The notes under the pieces: generated by a model
What the model was told of the DNA's origin: nothing
The model's input: only the letters and a program-made list of their open reading frames with translations
Database searches by the model: none
Assembly (NCBI GenBank): GCA_012744445.1
Contig: JAAYBZ010000092.1
Location: 1 to 40,532 of the forward strand
Direction: 5' to 3'
DNA from: Myxococcales bacterium
GTDB taxonomy: Bacteria; Myxococcota_A; Polyangia; Polyangiales; Houyiibacteriaceae
Length of the DNA stretch: 40,532 bases
Program-made: the position numbers and the translations under genes
In this document: positions 1 through 15,359 of the stretch, piece by piece
Layout: every line of letters begins with the position of its first letter
How positions within the stretch are numbered: the first letter of the stretch is position 1

Positions 1-604
1 ATCGGCGCCTTGACCGGTCCCGTGAGCGTTCCGTCGAGGGTGTCGATGCGGATCGTGAGCGCGTCGTCGACGTATTCGAGGCTGCCCTCGAGCGTCGCGC
101 CCTCGAGGTGGATCCCTTCCACCGAGGCGACCGTGCCCTCCACTTCGAGGTCTTCGATACGGATCTTCGGCGCGCGCGCCGTGATGGGCGAGGGCGAGTC
201 GTCCGTCGAGGGCTCGGGCGAGGCGAGCGCGTCGAGGAAGCTCGGGAGACCCTCCTCGCCATCGCGGAGATGGAGCTTGCCCCTTCGGAGGACGATCTCG
301 GGGAAGGAGAGCTCGAGGCGGAGGAGCGCGCGCGGCTCGATGGCGACCACCAGCTCGTCGGCCTCGATGGCGTCCTCTCCGTCGGGATCGAGGAGGCGCA
401 CGTCGCGCGCGATGATCTCGTCGAAGCCACGGAACTCGACGGAGCCGATCTCGAGCGAGCCCGCGATGAGCGAGCCCACGCCCTCGACGAGGCCACGGCG
501 GATGAGCTCACCGCCGCGCTCGGTGCGGAGGAAGAGCGCGCCACCCGCCACGAGCAGGAGGAAGAGGAGGAGCAGCGCGAGCGCGATCTTCAGCAGGCGC
601 CGCA

Positions 605-605
<1 letters not shown>
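1..605 (-). CDS. TamB-like translocation/assembly protein, N-terminal part (cut by window edge)
   Basis: Only the first 201 codons lie in the window and the frame stays open to base 1. The protein begins MRRLLKIALALLLLFLLL, a single N-terminal membrane anchor (about residues 4-26), followed by residues of the type EIGSVEFRGFDEIIARDVRL and repeated short beta-strand segments. This is the look of the AsmA/TamB (DUF490) family, in which an inner-membrane anchor is followed by a long beta-helical periplasmic body. The start ATG overlaps the stop of the upstream Omp85 gene (TGATG arrangement at 603-607), so the two are translationally coupled. In Proteobacteria TamB partners the Omp85 protein TamA to help insert outer-membrane proteins or move lipids, and the neighbour fits that. 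Family assignment is good from context and N-terminus; the diagnostic C-terminal DUF490 domain is not visible. Confidence 0.8.
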
Positions 606-6486
<5,881 letters not shown>

Positions 6487-6508
6487 AGCGGTTCTCCGAG
6501 AGGCGTCG

Positions 6509-7342
6509 ATGGAAACGATCAAGACCCACCGCACGTTCGGCGGCGAGCTCCGCTACGTCCGGCACGACTCGAGCGCGTGCCGCGTGCCCATGGAATTCAC
6601 CATCTTCCTGCCCGAGGCGGCGCTGCGCGGCGAGAAGCGCCCCGTGCTCTACTTCCTCTCGGGGCTCACCTGCACGGCCGAGAACTTCACGGTGAAGGCC
6701 GGCGCGTATCGCTACGCCGCCGAGCACGGCCTGGTGATCGTGGCGCCCGACACGAGCCCGCGCGGCGATGGCGTGGCCAACGACGAGCGCTACTTCGTCG
6801 GGCAGGGCGCCGGCTTCTACGTGAACGCCACCGAGGCGCCCTGGTCCGCGCACTTCCGCATGGAGGACTACGTCGTGCGCGAGCTCCCGTCGCTCGTGGA
6901 GGCCGAGTTCCCCGTGACGAGCGCCCGGGGCATCACGGGCCACTCGATGGGCGGACACGGCGCCCTCGTCCTCGCCCTCCGTCATCCCGGGACGTACCGC
7001 TCGGTCTCGGCCTTCTCGCCCATCGCCTCCGCCTCGAATTGTCCGTGGGGGCGGGCGGCGCTCGGCGCCTATCTCGGCGACGACGTCGAGGCGCACCGCG
7101 CGTACGACGCGGCCGTCCTCGTCGAGAAGGCCGAGGAACGCCTCCCGATCCTCGTCGACCAGGGCACGGCCGACGAATTCCTCGCCGATCAGCTCAAGCC
7201 CGAGCTCCTCAGGGAGGCGTGCGCGCGCGCGGGGCACCCGCTCGAGCTCCGGATGCGCGAGGGCTACGACCACAGCTATTTCTTCGTCTCGACCTTCATC
7301 GGCGAGCACGTCGCACATCACGCGCAGGCGCTCGTCAGCTGA
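6509..7342 (+). CDS. frmB: S-formylglutathione hydrolase
   Basis: This alpha/beta-hydrolase of the esterase D family hydrolyses S-formylglutathione to formate and glutathione, the step after FrmA. The 277 residues match family length. The catalytic triad can be placed: nucleophile Ser146 in GHSMGG, Asp222 in DQGTADEF, and His255 in YDHSYFF. The oxyanion-side segment LSGLTC (about 50-55) is also typical. The ATG start has CGAGAGGCG just upstream. The 22-base gap to frmA indicates one transcript, probably controlled by the palindromic promoter upstream of frmA. The symbol fghA is used in some organisms for the same function. Confidence 0.95.
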   Translation: METIKTHRTFGGELRYVRHDSSACRVPMEFTIFLPEAALRGEKRPVLYFLSGLTCTAENFTVKAGAYRYAAEHGLVIVAPDTSPRGDGVANDERYFVGQGAGFYVNATEAPWSAHFRMEDYVVRELPSLVEAEFPVTSARGITGHSMGGHGALVLALRHPGTYRSVSAFSPIASASNCPWGRAALGAYLGDDVEAHRAYDAAVLVEKAEERLPILVDQGTADEFLADQLKPELLREACARAGHPLELRMREGYDHSYFFVSTFIGEHVAHHAQALVS

Positions 7343-7391
7343 GGGGCTGGCGCCGCCCGGCGACCCGCCTCACACTCGGCTCGCCCGATTC

Positions 7392-8822
7392 ATGAAGCGG
7401 TACATCGTCCAAACCTTCGGCTGCCAGATGAACGTCCACGATTCGCGCCGGATCGAGGAGGTTCTCGAGGCGTCGGGCTATCGGCCGACCGACGAAGCCT
7501 CGATCGCGGACGTGATCGTGGTGAACACGTGCAGCGTCCGTGAGAAGGCCGAGCACAAGCTGATGAGCCTCCTCGGCACGCTCCGCGGCTTCAAGGCCGA
7601 GCGCCCCGACGCGGCGCTCGTCGTCGCCGGCTGCGTGGCCCAGCAGGAGGGCGAGCGCCTCCTCAAGAAGGCCCCGCACGTGGACGTCGTCATCGGGCCC
7701 GACAACATCCCCGACCTCCCCGGGCTCCTCCGCGACGCGGAGACCGGCGCGCCGCCCGTCGCGCGCACCGTCTTCGACCTCGACGACCCGCGCTTCCTCG
7801 TCGCCTCGCCCCGCCCCGGACGCCCGGAGGTCACGGCCTTCGTCACCACGATGAAGGGCTGCGACGAGCGCTGCACCTTCTGCATCGTGCCCACCACGCG
7901 CGGCAGCGAGCGCTATCGCCGGGCCGACCAGATCGTCGACGAGGTCGTGCGCCTCGTCGAAGGCGGCGTGAAGGAGATCACGCTCCTCGGCCAGACGGTG
8001 AACTCCTGGTACGAGCCCGAGCGCGTCGCCGAGGCGAAGCCTCGCAGCAAGGCGGCGCCGTCGCGCTCGGCCTTTGCCGACCTCCTCCGTCGCATCGCGG
8101 CGGCGGCCCCCGGCCTCGAGCGGCTCCGCTACACCTCACCGCACCCGCGCCACCTCACGCCCGAGCTCATCGCGGCGCACGCCGAGCTCGACGTCCTTGC
8201 CGCGCACCTCCACCTCCCCGTGCAGTCGGGCTCCAACCGCGTGCTCCGCCGCATGAGCCGGCGCTACACGCGCGAGGAGTACGTGGAGCGCGTCACCGCC
8301 CTCAAGCAGGCCAAGCCCGGGCTCACGCTCTCCACCGACATGATCGTGGGATTCCCCGGCGAGACGGAGGAGGACTTCGAGGAGACGCTCTCGCTCGTGC
8401 GCGAGGTGGGCTTCGTGAGCCTCTTCGGCTTCAAGTACTCGGAGCGGCCGGGCGTGCCGGCGCTCGCCTATGGCGACGACGTCCCCGAAGAGGTGAAGGA
8501 CGAGCGGCTCGCGCGCCTCTTCGAGGTGGCGCACGAGCTCCAGACGGCGCACCTCGAGAGCCTGGTCGGCTCGTCGCAGCGCGTGCTGGTCGAGGGGAAG
8601 AGCAAGGGCGGCGAGACCTTCTCCGGCCGCACCGAGCGCAACGAGATCGTCCACCTCGAGGCCGCGCCGGGCGTCGATCCCACCGGCCACGTGGTCGACG
8701 TGGAGATCCTCGAGGCCTTCAAGCACAGCCTCCGCGCGCGCATGACCAGCGAGCCCACCCCAGCGATGAAGGAAGTCGCCGCGCAGCGAGGGCGCGTGGC
8801 GCTGCCCGTCGTGGGGGCCTGA
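7392..8822 (+). CDS. miaB: tRNA-2-methylthio-N6-dimethylallyladenosine synthase MiaB
   Basis: MiaB is a radical SAM methylthiotransferase that adds the 2-methylthio group to i6A37 of tRNAs. The 476-residue protein has the three domains in order: an N-terminal UPF0004 domain with Cys11, Cys47 and Cys81 for the auxiliary 4Fe-4S cluster, the radical SAM core with Cys157, Cys161 and Cys164 (CDERCTFC), and a C-terminal TRAM domain (about 375-445). Segments NTCSVREKAEHK and LPVQSGSNRVLRRMSRRYT are characteristic of MiaB rather than RimO or MtaB. The final 25 residues or so extend past the TRAM domain. It lies 49 bases after frmB and may share its transcript; the VanZ-like gene starts inside its stop codon (TGATG). 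Confidence 0.95.
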   Translation: MKRYIVQTFGCQMNVHDSRRIEEVLEASGYRPTDEASIADVIVVNTCSVREKAEHKLMSLLGTLRGFKAERPDAALVVAGCVAQQEGERLLKKAPHVDVVIGPDNIPDLPGLLRDAETGAPPVARTVFDLDDPRFLVASPRPGRPEVTAFVTTMKGCDERCTFCIVPTTRGSERYRRADQIVDEVVRLVEGGVKEITLLGQTVNSWYEPERVAEAKPRSKAAPSRSAFADLLRRIAAAAPGLERLRYTSPHPRHLTPELIAAHAELDVLAAHLHLPVQSGSNRVLRRMSRRYTREEYVERVTALKQAKPGLTLSTDMIVGFPGETEEDFEETLSLVREVGFVSLFGFKYSERPGVPALAYGDDVPEEVKDERLARLFEVAHELQTAHLESLVGSSQRVLVEGKSKGGETFSGRTERNEIVHLEAAPGVDPTGHVVDVEILEAFKHSLRARMTSEPTPAMKEVAAQRGRVALPVVGA

Positions 8823-9211
8823 TGCCGGCGCGGAAGGAACCCGCGAGCGCGCGCGAAGTCGTCCTCGCCTGGCTCCCGGCCGTCCTGTACATGGCCCTGA
8901 TCTTCACGCTGAGCTCGATGCCCGCGCTCGCGCCTTACGCGAAGTACGTGCCGCTCCGCGACAAGGGCCTCCACTTCCTCGAGTACGCCGTGCTCGGCTT
9001 CCTCACCACGCACGCCTCGGGGCGCACTTTCCCCGATCGCACGCGCGCGCGGGTGGTGATCTTCGGTTGGCTCACGGCCGTGCTCTTCGGCGTGAGCGAC
9101 GAGCTCCACCAGGCCTTCGTGCCGGGTCGCACGGCCGAGCTCGCCGATCTCTTCGCGGACGCGATCGGCGCCGCCGTCGGCACCGGGATCCGCGCCTTCA
9201 TCCGGCGCTGA
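8822..9211 (+). CDS. VanZ-like membrane protein
   Basis: A 129-residue integral membrane protein with about four transmembrane segments (about 13-32, 52-70, 78-95 and 112-126). It carries the VanZ-family signature SDELHQAFVPGR followed by DLFADAIGA, and an early LPAVLYMALIFTLSS helix. VanZ proteins are named for teicoplanin resistance in enterococci, but most bacterial members are uncharacterised, so resistance should not be assumed. The ATG overlaps the miaB stop codon, giving translational coupling. Its 3' end faces the lepA 3' end with only 3 bases between. Confidence 0.85.
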   Translation: MPARKEPASAREVVLAWLPAVLYMALIFTLSSMPALAPYAKYVPLRDKGLHFLEYAVLGFLTTHASGRTFPDRTRARVVIFGWLTAVLFGVSDELHQAFVPGRTAELADLFADAIGAAVGTGIRAFIRR

Positions 9212-9214
9212 CGT

Positions 9215-11020
<1,806 letters not shown>

Positions 11021-11117
11021 GCGGTCGCGCTCGGTTCGGTCGAATTGGACGCAGGATCGCGGCGAAAGTGCCTAGAGCTAGCACATCGCGATCGACTTGC
11101 GACCGTCTATACCTCGC

Positions 11118-11309
11118 CTAGCCGCGCTCGGCGGCGGCGTCGAGCGTGAGCTGCCCCGGGAGCTCGTTCTTGTGGCGCTCGAGCACCAGGTCGATCCCCT
11201 CCCGGATGTAGACGGCGATGGGGACCTTCGTGCGCTCGTGGAGCACCTTGAGTTGCTCGTTCTGCTCCGGAGTGATGTAGACGGTCGTTGAAATTTTCTT
11301 CCGCGCCAT
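11118..11309 (-). CDS. Small ribbon-helix-helix DNA-binding protein
   Basis: A 63-residue basic protein beginning MARKKISTTVYITPEQNEQL. The pattern is a short beta strand (KKISTTVYI), helix A (PEQNEQLKVLHERTK) and helix B (IAVYIREGIDLVLERHK), that is, the CopG/Arc/MetJ-type ribbon-helix-helix fold, which binds DNA as a dimer through the strand. No toxin gene is adjacent, so an antitoxin role is not supported. Its own predicted promoter carries an inverted repeat across the -10, which would suit autoregulation; that is inference. The C-terminal 15 residues lie outside the fold. Confidence 0.85.
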   Translation of the reverse strand: MARKKISTTVYITPEQNEQLKVLHERTKVPIAVYIREGIDLVLERHKNELPGQLTLDAAAERG

Positions 11310-11368
11310 GATGATCGACCCCGGAGCGCCCTGGCGCCTCGTCGGTTCGGGGACCGCGAGCCGTCACG

Positions 11369-11407
11369 ACGTAATTCGAAGTTACGTGACAACGCACATA
11401 ATGTCAA
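11369..11407 (-). promoter_or_regulatory. Predicted promoter and operator of the ribbon-helix-helix gene
   Basis: On the minus strand TTGACA (complement of 11402-11407), an exact 17-base spacer and TAACTT (complement of 11379-11384) form a strong -35 with a moderate -10. The perfect arms ACGTAA (11369-11374) and TTACGT (11382-11387) flank a 7-base centre and cover the -10. The rest of the 11310-11530 gap shows no second clear promoter; it holds the start region of the divergent lipoprotein gene. A bound dimer here would block RNA polymerase. The arms also sit inside a longer imperfect GTCACG repeat. Confidence 0.5.
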
Positions 11408-11530
11408 TCGCGGCCGGGGGACGCGCTTGCCCACGAGGGGCGACGGGGCGTATCGTGGGCGCACCCCCGACGCCCCCCTGGGTCGCCCGGTGCATCTCTC
11501 CAAAATGTCCATCATTTCAAAGGTTTGCAA

Positions 11531-12247
11531 GTGAGGTTCGTCGGCCCCGTCGCGCTCGCCTCGGCGCTCGCCGTGCTCGGCGCCGGGTGCGGCGCCCGCC
11601 AGAACAAGGGGGACGAGCCGGGCCCGGGCCAGATCGCGACCGAGCCGGACCTCGGCCAGCGGGAGCCATGCGTCACGCCCTCGCGCCGACGCGAGGAGGT
11701 GGATGTGAACGGCGACGGGAGGGCCAATCTTCGCCACGTCTACGAGTGGGAGCGGCGGGTCTGCTCGGAGTTCGACCTCGACTTCGACGGCCGGATGGAC
11801 ATCACCCGGTTCTACGAGGACGACGGCGAGACCCCGCGGCGCGAGGAGCTCGACTACGACTTCGACGGGCGCATCGACGAGGTCATCCTTTACGAAGGCG
11901 GCCGGCTGGTGAAGCGCGAGCTCGACACCAACTTCGATCACCGCGTCGACACCTGGATCCTCTGCGAGCGCGGGTACGTCGTGCGGGTCGAGCGCGACCG
12001 GCGGATGCGCGGTCGCCCCGACGTCTTCGAGGACTACGTCGAAGGCTTCCTCTCGGTGGCGGCCTACGACGACGACCTCGACGGCAAGCCCGAGCGCTTC
12101 GAGTACTTCGAAGAGGGGCGCATCGTGGCGACCGGCGTCGACACCGACGGCGACGGCGAGGCGGACGAGCGGACGCGCGTCTCCATCGAGTCGGCCGGGC
12201 CGGCGCTCGAGCGCGCGCTCTGCGAGGCGCCCAAGGAGGAGTCGTGA
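11531..12247 (+). CDS. Putative lipoprotein with Asp/Gly-rich repeats (first of tandem pair)
   Basis: A 238-residue protein with a signal peptide ending in LGAGC (Cys20), a relaxed lipobox. The mature part holds repeats of the form DxDxDGxxD or DxNxDGxxN followed by a beta strand with Tyr (DVNGDGRANLRHVYEW, DLDFDGRMDITRFYED, DYDFDGRIDEVILYEG, DTDGDGEADE). The motif resembles EF-hand-like or dockerin-like calcium loops, so calcium-stabilised beta repeats are likely but unproven. GTG at 11531 is chosen because AAAGG sits 7 bases upstream; the in-frame TTG at 11525 would leave no spacing. The downstream gene overlaps by 4 bases and encodes a paralogue. Function unknown. Confidence 0.75.
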   Translation: MRFVGPVALASALAVLGAGCGARQNKGDEPGPGQIATEPDLGQREPCVTPSRRREEVDVNGDGRANLRHVYEWERRVCSEFDLDFDGRMDITRFYEDDGETPRREELDYDFDGRIDEVILYEGGRLVKRELDTNFDHRVDTWILCERGYVVRVERDRRMRGRPDVFEDYVEGFLSVAAYDDDLDGKPERFEYFEEGRIVATGVDTDGDGEADERTRVSIESAGPALERALCEAPKEES

Positions 12248-12951
12248 CGCGGACGTGCCTCGTCCTCCTCGCGCTCCTCGCGGTCTCGGGCTGCAAGAAG
12301 GACGCGGGCCCCGACTCGAGCGCCGGCGGGGAGACGCCCGAGGCCGACGATCACGGCCGGTGCCCCAAGCCAGGCGAGGACGATCGCGCGCTCGAGGCCT
12401 CCGTCTACGACACCGACGGAGACGGGAAGCACGACGTGCGGAAGGTCTTCCGCGTCTACGGGGAGGGCCGCGAGCGTAGGCTCGTGATCCTCTGCCGCGA
12501 GGCCGACTTGAACCGTGACGGCCGCAAGGACGTGGCCCGCTTCTACGGCGAGGACGGGAGCCCGGCGCGCGAGGAGAGCGACCGCAACTTCGACGGGAGC
12601 TTCGACGCCATCGCGCACTACGACGGCGGGCGCCTCGTGATGAAGGAGCTCGACGAGGACTTCGACGGTCGCTTCGAGACGCGCATCTACTACGAGGACG
12701 GGGCGCCGAACCGCATCGAGCGCGATCTCGCCGGGCGCGATCCCAAGACCTTCCGCGCCGATCGATGGGAGTACGTCGAAGGCGGGCGTGTCGTGCGCAT
12801 CGGGACGGACCTCGACGGCGACGGCAAGGTCGACCGCTGGGATCGCGACGCCGACCTCGAAGCGCAGCGCCGCCTCGAGGAGCGCCGCGCGCGTCGCCCG
12901 GTGGGAGAGTCCGACGACGAGGACGAGCCCTCGGACGAAGACGCGGAGTGA
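12244..12951 (+). CDS. Putative lipoprotein with Asp/Gly-rich repeats (second of tandem pair)
   Basis: A 235-residue protein whose signal peptide ends in AVSGC (Cys17), an acceptable lipobox with Val at -3. The body repeats the same unit as the upstream gene (DTDGDGKHDVRKVFRV, DLNRDGRKDVARFYGE, RNFDGSFDAIAHYDGG, DEDFDGRFETRIYYED, DLDGDGKVDRWDRD), in the same order and similar spacing, so the two arose by duplication. The C-terminus is a charged tail (EESDDEDE-type acidic run). The GTG start overlaps the previous stop as GTGA, with AGGAGG a few bases upstream. It is probably surface or periplasm anchored with calcium-binding-like loops; role unknown. Confidence 0.75.
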   Translation: MTRTCLVLLALLAVSGCKKDAGPDSSAGGETPEADDHGRCPKPGEDDRALEASVYDTDGDGKHDVRKVFRVYGEGRERRLVILCREADLNRDGRKDVARFYGEDGSPAREESDRNFDGSFDAIAHYDGGRLVMKELDEDFDGRFETRIYYEDGAPNRIERDLAGRDPKTFRADRWEYVEGGRVVRIGTDLDGDGKVDRWDRDADLEAQRRLEERRARRPVGESDDEDEPSDEDAE

Positions 12952-12991
12952 TCCCCAGGGATCTCGCCCGCGCCTCGGCGTAAGCCAGGGA

Positions 12992-14398
12992 GTGGAGGCG
13001 AAGAGGGCCGAGGTCGTGGTGCTCGGCGCGGGACCGGCGGGCCTCGCGGCGGGTGTCGCGCTCGCGCGCGCCGGCTGCTCGCCTTGGATCGTGGAGCGGG
13101 ACGATACGCCCGGCGGCCTCATGCGAGGACTCCGCCACGGCGCCTACCAGGTCGATCTCGGCCGGAAGGAGCTCTACGACCGCATCCCCGAGGTCGTGCG
13201 CCTCTGGGAATCGCTGCTCGGCGAGGACCTCCGTCCCTATGCCCACCGCGTCGGCATCCTCTACGACGGCGTGATCATCGAGCGGGAGCGCGTCTATCGC
13301 GGCGCGCTCCGCGGGCTCCCGCCTCGGATGTTGGCCCGGGGCGCTCGCGACTTCGTCCGCGCGCGCGTGAGGCGTGTGCGCGATCGGCGCCCTCCGTCGA
13401 ACCTCGAGGAGTATTGGATCGATCGCCGCGGCGAATTCCTCACGCGCGCCCTCTCGCAGGGCTACCAGGAGAAGTTCACGGGCGTCCCCTACCGCGCGCG
13501 TCCGGTGCCGGAGGAGCAAAGCGGATCCAAGGCGCGCGCCTCGACGGCCGAGGCGGTGAAGGCGCTCGTCGATCGGCTGCAGGCGCCTTCGCGCGAGGTC
13601 GTGTTCCGGCATCCACGGCGCGGCACGCAGCAGATCGTCGACGCGATGGTCGCCGAGATCGAGCGGCACGGCGGGCGCTTCCTCTTCGGCGCGACGGTGA
13701 AGTCCATCGCGCACGAGGGCGGCCGCGTGCGGCACATCGAGCTCGATCAGCGCGGCGAGACGCGGCGGCTGGGCTGCGACGCCGTCGTCTCGGGGCTCCC
13801 GCTCATGCTCCTCGCGCGCGTGCTCGGCGTGGCCGACGACGCGCTCCTCCGCGTCGACTGGAACCGGAGCCGGAGGACGCTCATCGGCTACTTCTTCCTC
13901 GACGCGCCGCCGCGCTTCTCCCACGCCTGGCTCGAGGTCTCGTGCCCCAAGCTCTCGATCGGCCGGATCACGAGCTATGACGCGTTCGGGGGCGAGATGT
14001 GCCCGCCGGGGCGCGGCGCGATCGCGGCGGAGCTCTACCTCGACGCGCTCGATCCGCGCGCCGCGGCGGAGGACGAGGAGGTGCTCGACGCCCTCGAGCA
14101 CGAGCTCGTCACAGCGGGCCTCGTCGTGAAGGAGACCATCGTCGATCGGCGGCTCGTCCGGATCCGCGGCTCCGAGGCCTCGGTCGACTACCGGAACTGG
14201 ACCGATCCGCTCGTCGAATCCCTCCTCGCGCGGCTCGAGGCCTTCGAGAACCTCTTCGACGCCAACCGCGCGGGCATCGACGTCGCGACCTTCGCCGGTC
14301 TCGAGGCGGCGCGCGCGATCGTCACCGGCGACGCCGCGCGGTTCCGCGCCGTCGCCGATCCGCGCACGCCGTACTCCGATTACGAGCGGCTCGCCTGA
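12992..14398 (+). CDS. FAD-dependent oxidoreductase (protoporphyrinogen-oxidase/UDP-galactopyranose-mutase-like amine oxidase fold)
   Basis: A 468-residue flavoprotein. The dinucleotide-binding loop LGAGPAGLAAG is at residues 11-21, with an acidic residue at the end of strand 2 (WIVERD) and the second glycine pair PGG. The middle contains YQEKFTGVPY and later FRHPRRGTQQIVDAM, resembling family members whose motifs read EKVWG and YPRxGPGQM; these occur in glycan- or carotenoid-linked oxidoreductases and UDP-galactopyranose mutase relatives. The C-terminal FAD segment is unusually plain (GLEAARAIVTGDAARF). GTG at 12992 is the only start that keeps the first beta strand, although its Shine-Dalgarno is too close to be ideal. 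The substrate cannot be deduced. The 3' end overlaps the convergent metallo-hydrolase gene by 19 bases. Confidence 0.78.
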   Translation: MEAKRAEVVVLGAGPAGLAAGVALARAGCSPWIVERDDTPGGLMRGLRHGAYQVDLGRKELYDRIPEVVRLWESLLGEDLRPYAHRVGILYDGVIIERERVYRGALRGLPPRMLARGARDFVRARVRRVRDRRPPSNLEEYWIDRRGEFLTRALSQGYQEKFTGVPYRARPVPEEQSGSKARASTAEAVKALVDRLQAPSREVVFRHPRRGTQQIVDAMVAEIERHGGRFLFGATVKSIAHEGGRVRHIELDQRGETRRLGCDAVVSGLPLMLLARVLGVADDALLRVDWNRSRRTLIGYFFLDAPPRFSHAWLEVSCPKLSIGRITSYDAFGGEMCPPGRGAIAAELYLDALDPRAAAEDEEVLDALEHELVTAGLVVKETIVDRRLVRIRGSEASVDYRNWTDPLVESLLARLEAFENLFDANRAGIDVATFAGLEAARAIVTGDAARFRAVADPRTPYSDYERLA

Positions 14399-15318
14399 CC
14401 GATGACGAGCGGGCGCGTGGGCTCGAGCGTCCCGATCTCCACGTCGCGCGAGACGCGGCGCGCCTCTTCGATGAAGGAGCTCAGGTTCACGTTGAGCGAG
14501 AACGAGATGTCCTGATCGAGCGGCCGGAAGAAGTCGTCGTAGTGGTGCGGGATGACGAGCTTGGGATCGACGCGCGCAAAGAGGCGCTCGAGGTAGCGCT
14601 CGGTGAAGCCGCGGCCCGCGATGCCCGCGAGGAGGGCGTCCACGCTGCCGCGCGGGATCTCGTCGTCGATGAGGTCGCAGCTCCCCTGGTGGTAGAGGAT
14701 CTTGCCCGCCACCTCGATGCGGATGCCGAAGACCTGTCCGCAGCCGTAGCCGCGCGCGCCGAGGTGCTCGGCGTGCTCGCAGGAGATCTCGTAGTCGTAG
14801 GGGATGCGACGCCCGAGGATGAGCTTGGAGTGCAGGCTCGGGACGAAGGAGAAGCGGAAGGGGCCTTGTTCGTAGACGCGATGCGGCTCGACCGCGACGG
14901 CCTCCTCGGGGCGTCCGAGGCCTTGGAAGAGCGCGGCGAGCGACTTGGAGCCGTAGGCCTTGCAGCCGAAGCGCTGGGTGACGAGCGGCACGTCGAGCGC
15001 GTGATCGAAGTGCGTGTGCCCCACGAGGACGGCGTCGGCCGCGTGGACGTAGCGCTCGAGGAGGTTCTCGTCGGGCACGAGACGGCGCCCGCTCGCCACG
15101 CGGAAGAGCCCGGGGCGCGTGAGGTAGGGATCGACCAGGATGGTCGAGCCCTCGTAGGTCAGGCGGAACCCGGAGGTGCCGAGCCACTCGATCTCGAGCC
15201 CCTTGGGGAGGTGCGAGGTCTCGCTCGAGAGCTGGAGGTCGAGGTGCGCGCTGCGATCGTTCGCGAGGCGTTCTTTGCGGTGGAGGAGGTAGTCGAAGAG
15301 CGATCGCCAGTAGGACAC
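14380..15318 (-). CDS. MBL-fold metal-dependent hydrolase (UlaG-like)
   Basis: A 312-residue metallo-beta-lactamase-fold protein. The metal-binding motif HTHFDH spans residues 101-106 with Asp105, and further ligands are likely His in PSLHSK and PHHYDD. The N-terminal segment EIEWLGTSGFRLTYEGSTIL followed by DPYLTRPG is characteristic of the UlaG/lactonase-like branch rather than beta-lactamases. No signal peptide, so cytoplasmic. GTG at 15318 is chosen because it places the fold start normally and lies 41 bases after the upstream gene's stop; no strong Shine-Dalgarno is seen. It is the last gene of a six-gene minus-strand run. Substrate unknown. Confidence 0.82.
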   Translation of the reverse strand: MSYWRSLFDYLLHRKERLANDRSAHLDLQLSSETSHLPKGLEIEWLGTSGFRLTYEGSTILVDPYLTRPGLFRVASGRRLVPDENLLERYVHAADAVLVGHTHFDHALDVPLVTQRFGCKAYGSKSLAALFQGLGRPEEAVAVEPHRVYEQGPFRFSFVPSLHSKLILGRRIPYDYEISCEHAEHLGARGYGCGQVFGIRIEVAGKILYHQGSCDLIDDEIPRGSVDALLAGIAGRGFTERYLERLFARVDPKLVIPHHYDDFFRPLDQDISFSLNVNLSSFIEEARRVSRDVEIGTLEPTRPLVIGQASRS

Positions 15319-15359
15319 GCGGGGAGCGTAGCGAATCTCGTCGAGGATTGGGGCGCGAA

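Noticed and set aside
11118..11309. Antitoxin of a toxin-antitoxin pair
   Set aside because: The neighbours are lepA and a divergent lipoprotein gene; no small toxin gene is adjacent.
11078..15187. A 1369-codon minus-strand open frame across the lipoprotein and oxidoreductase genes
   Set aside because: It overlaps several well-supported genes on both strands and its translation is arginine-rich with no domain; it reflects codon bias.
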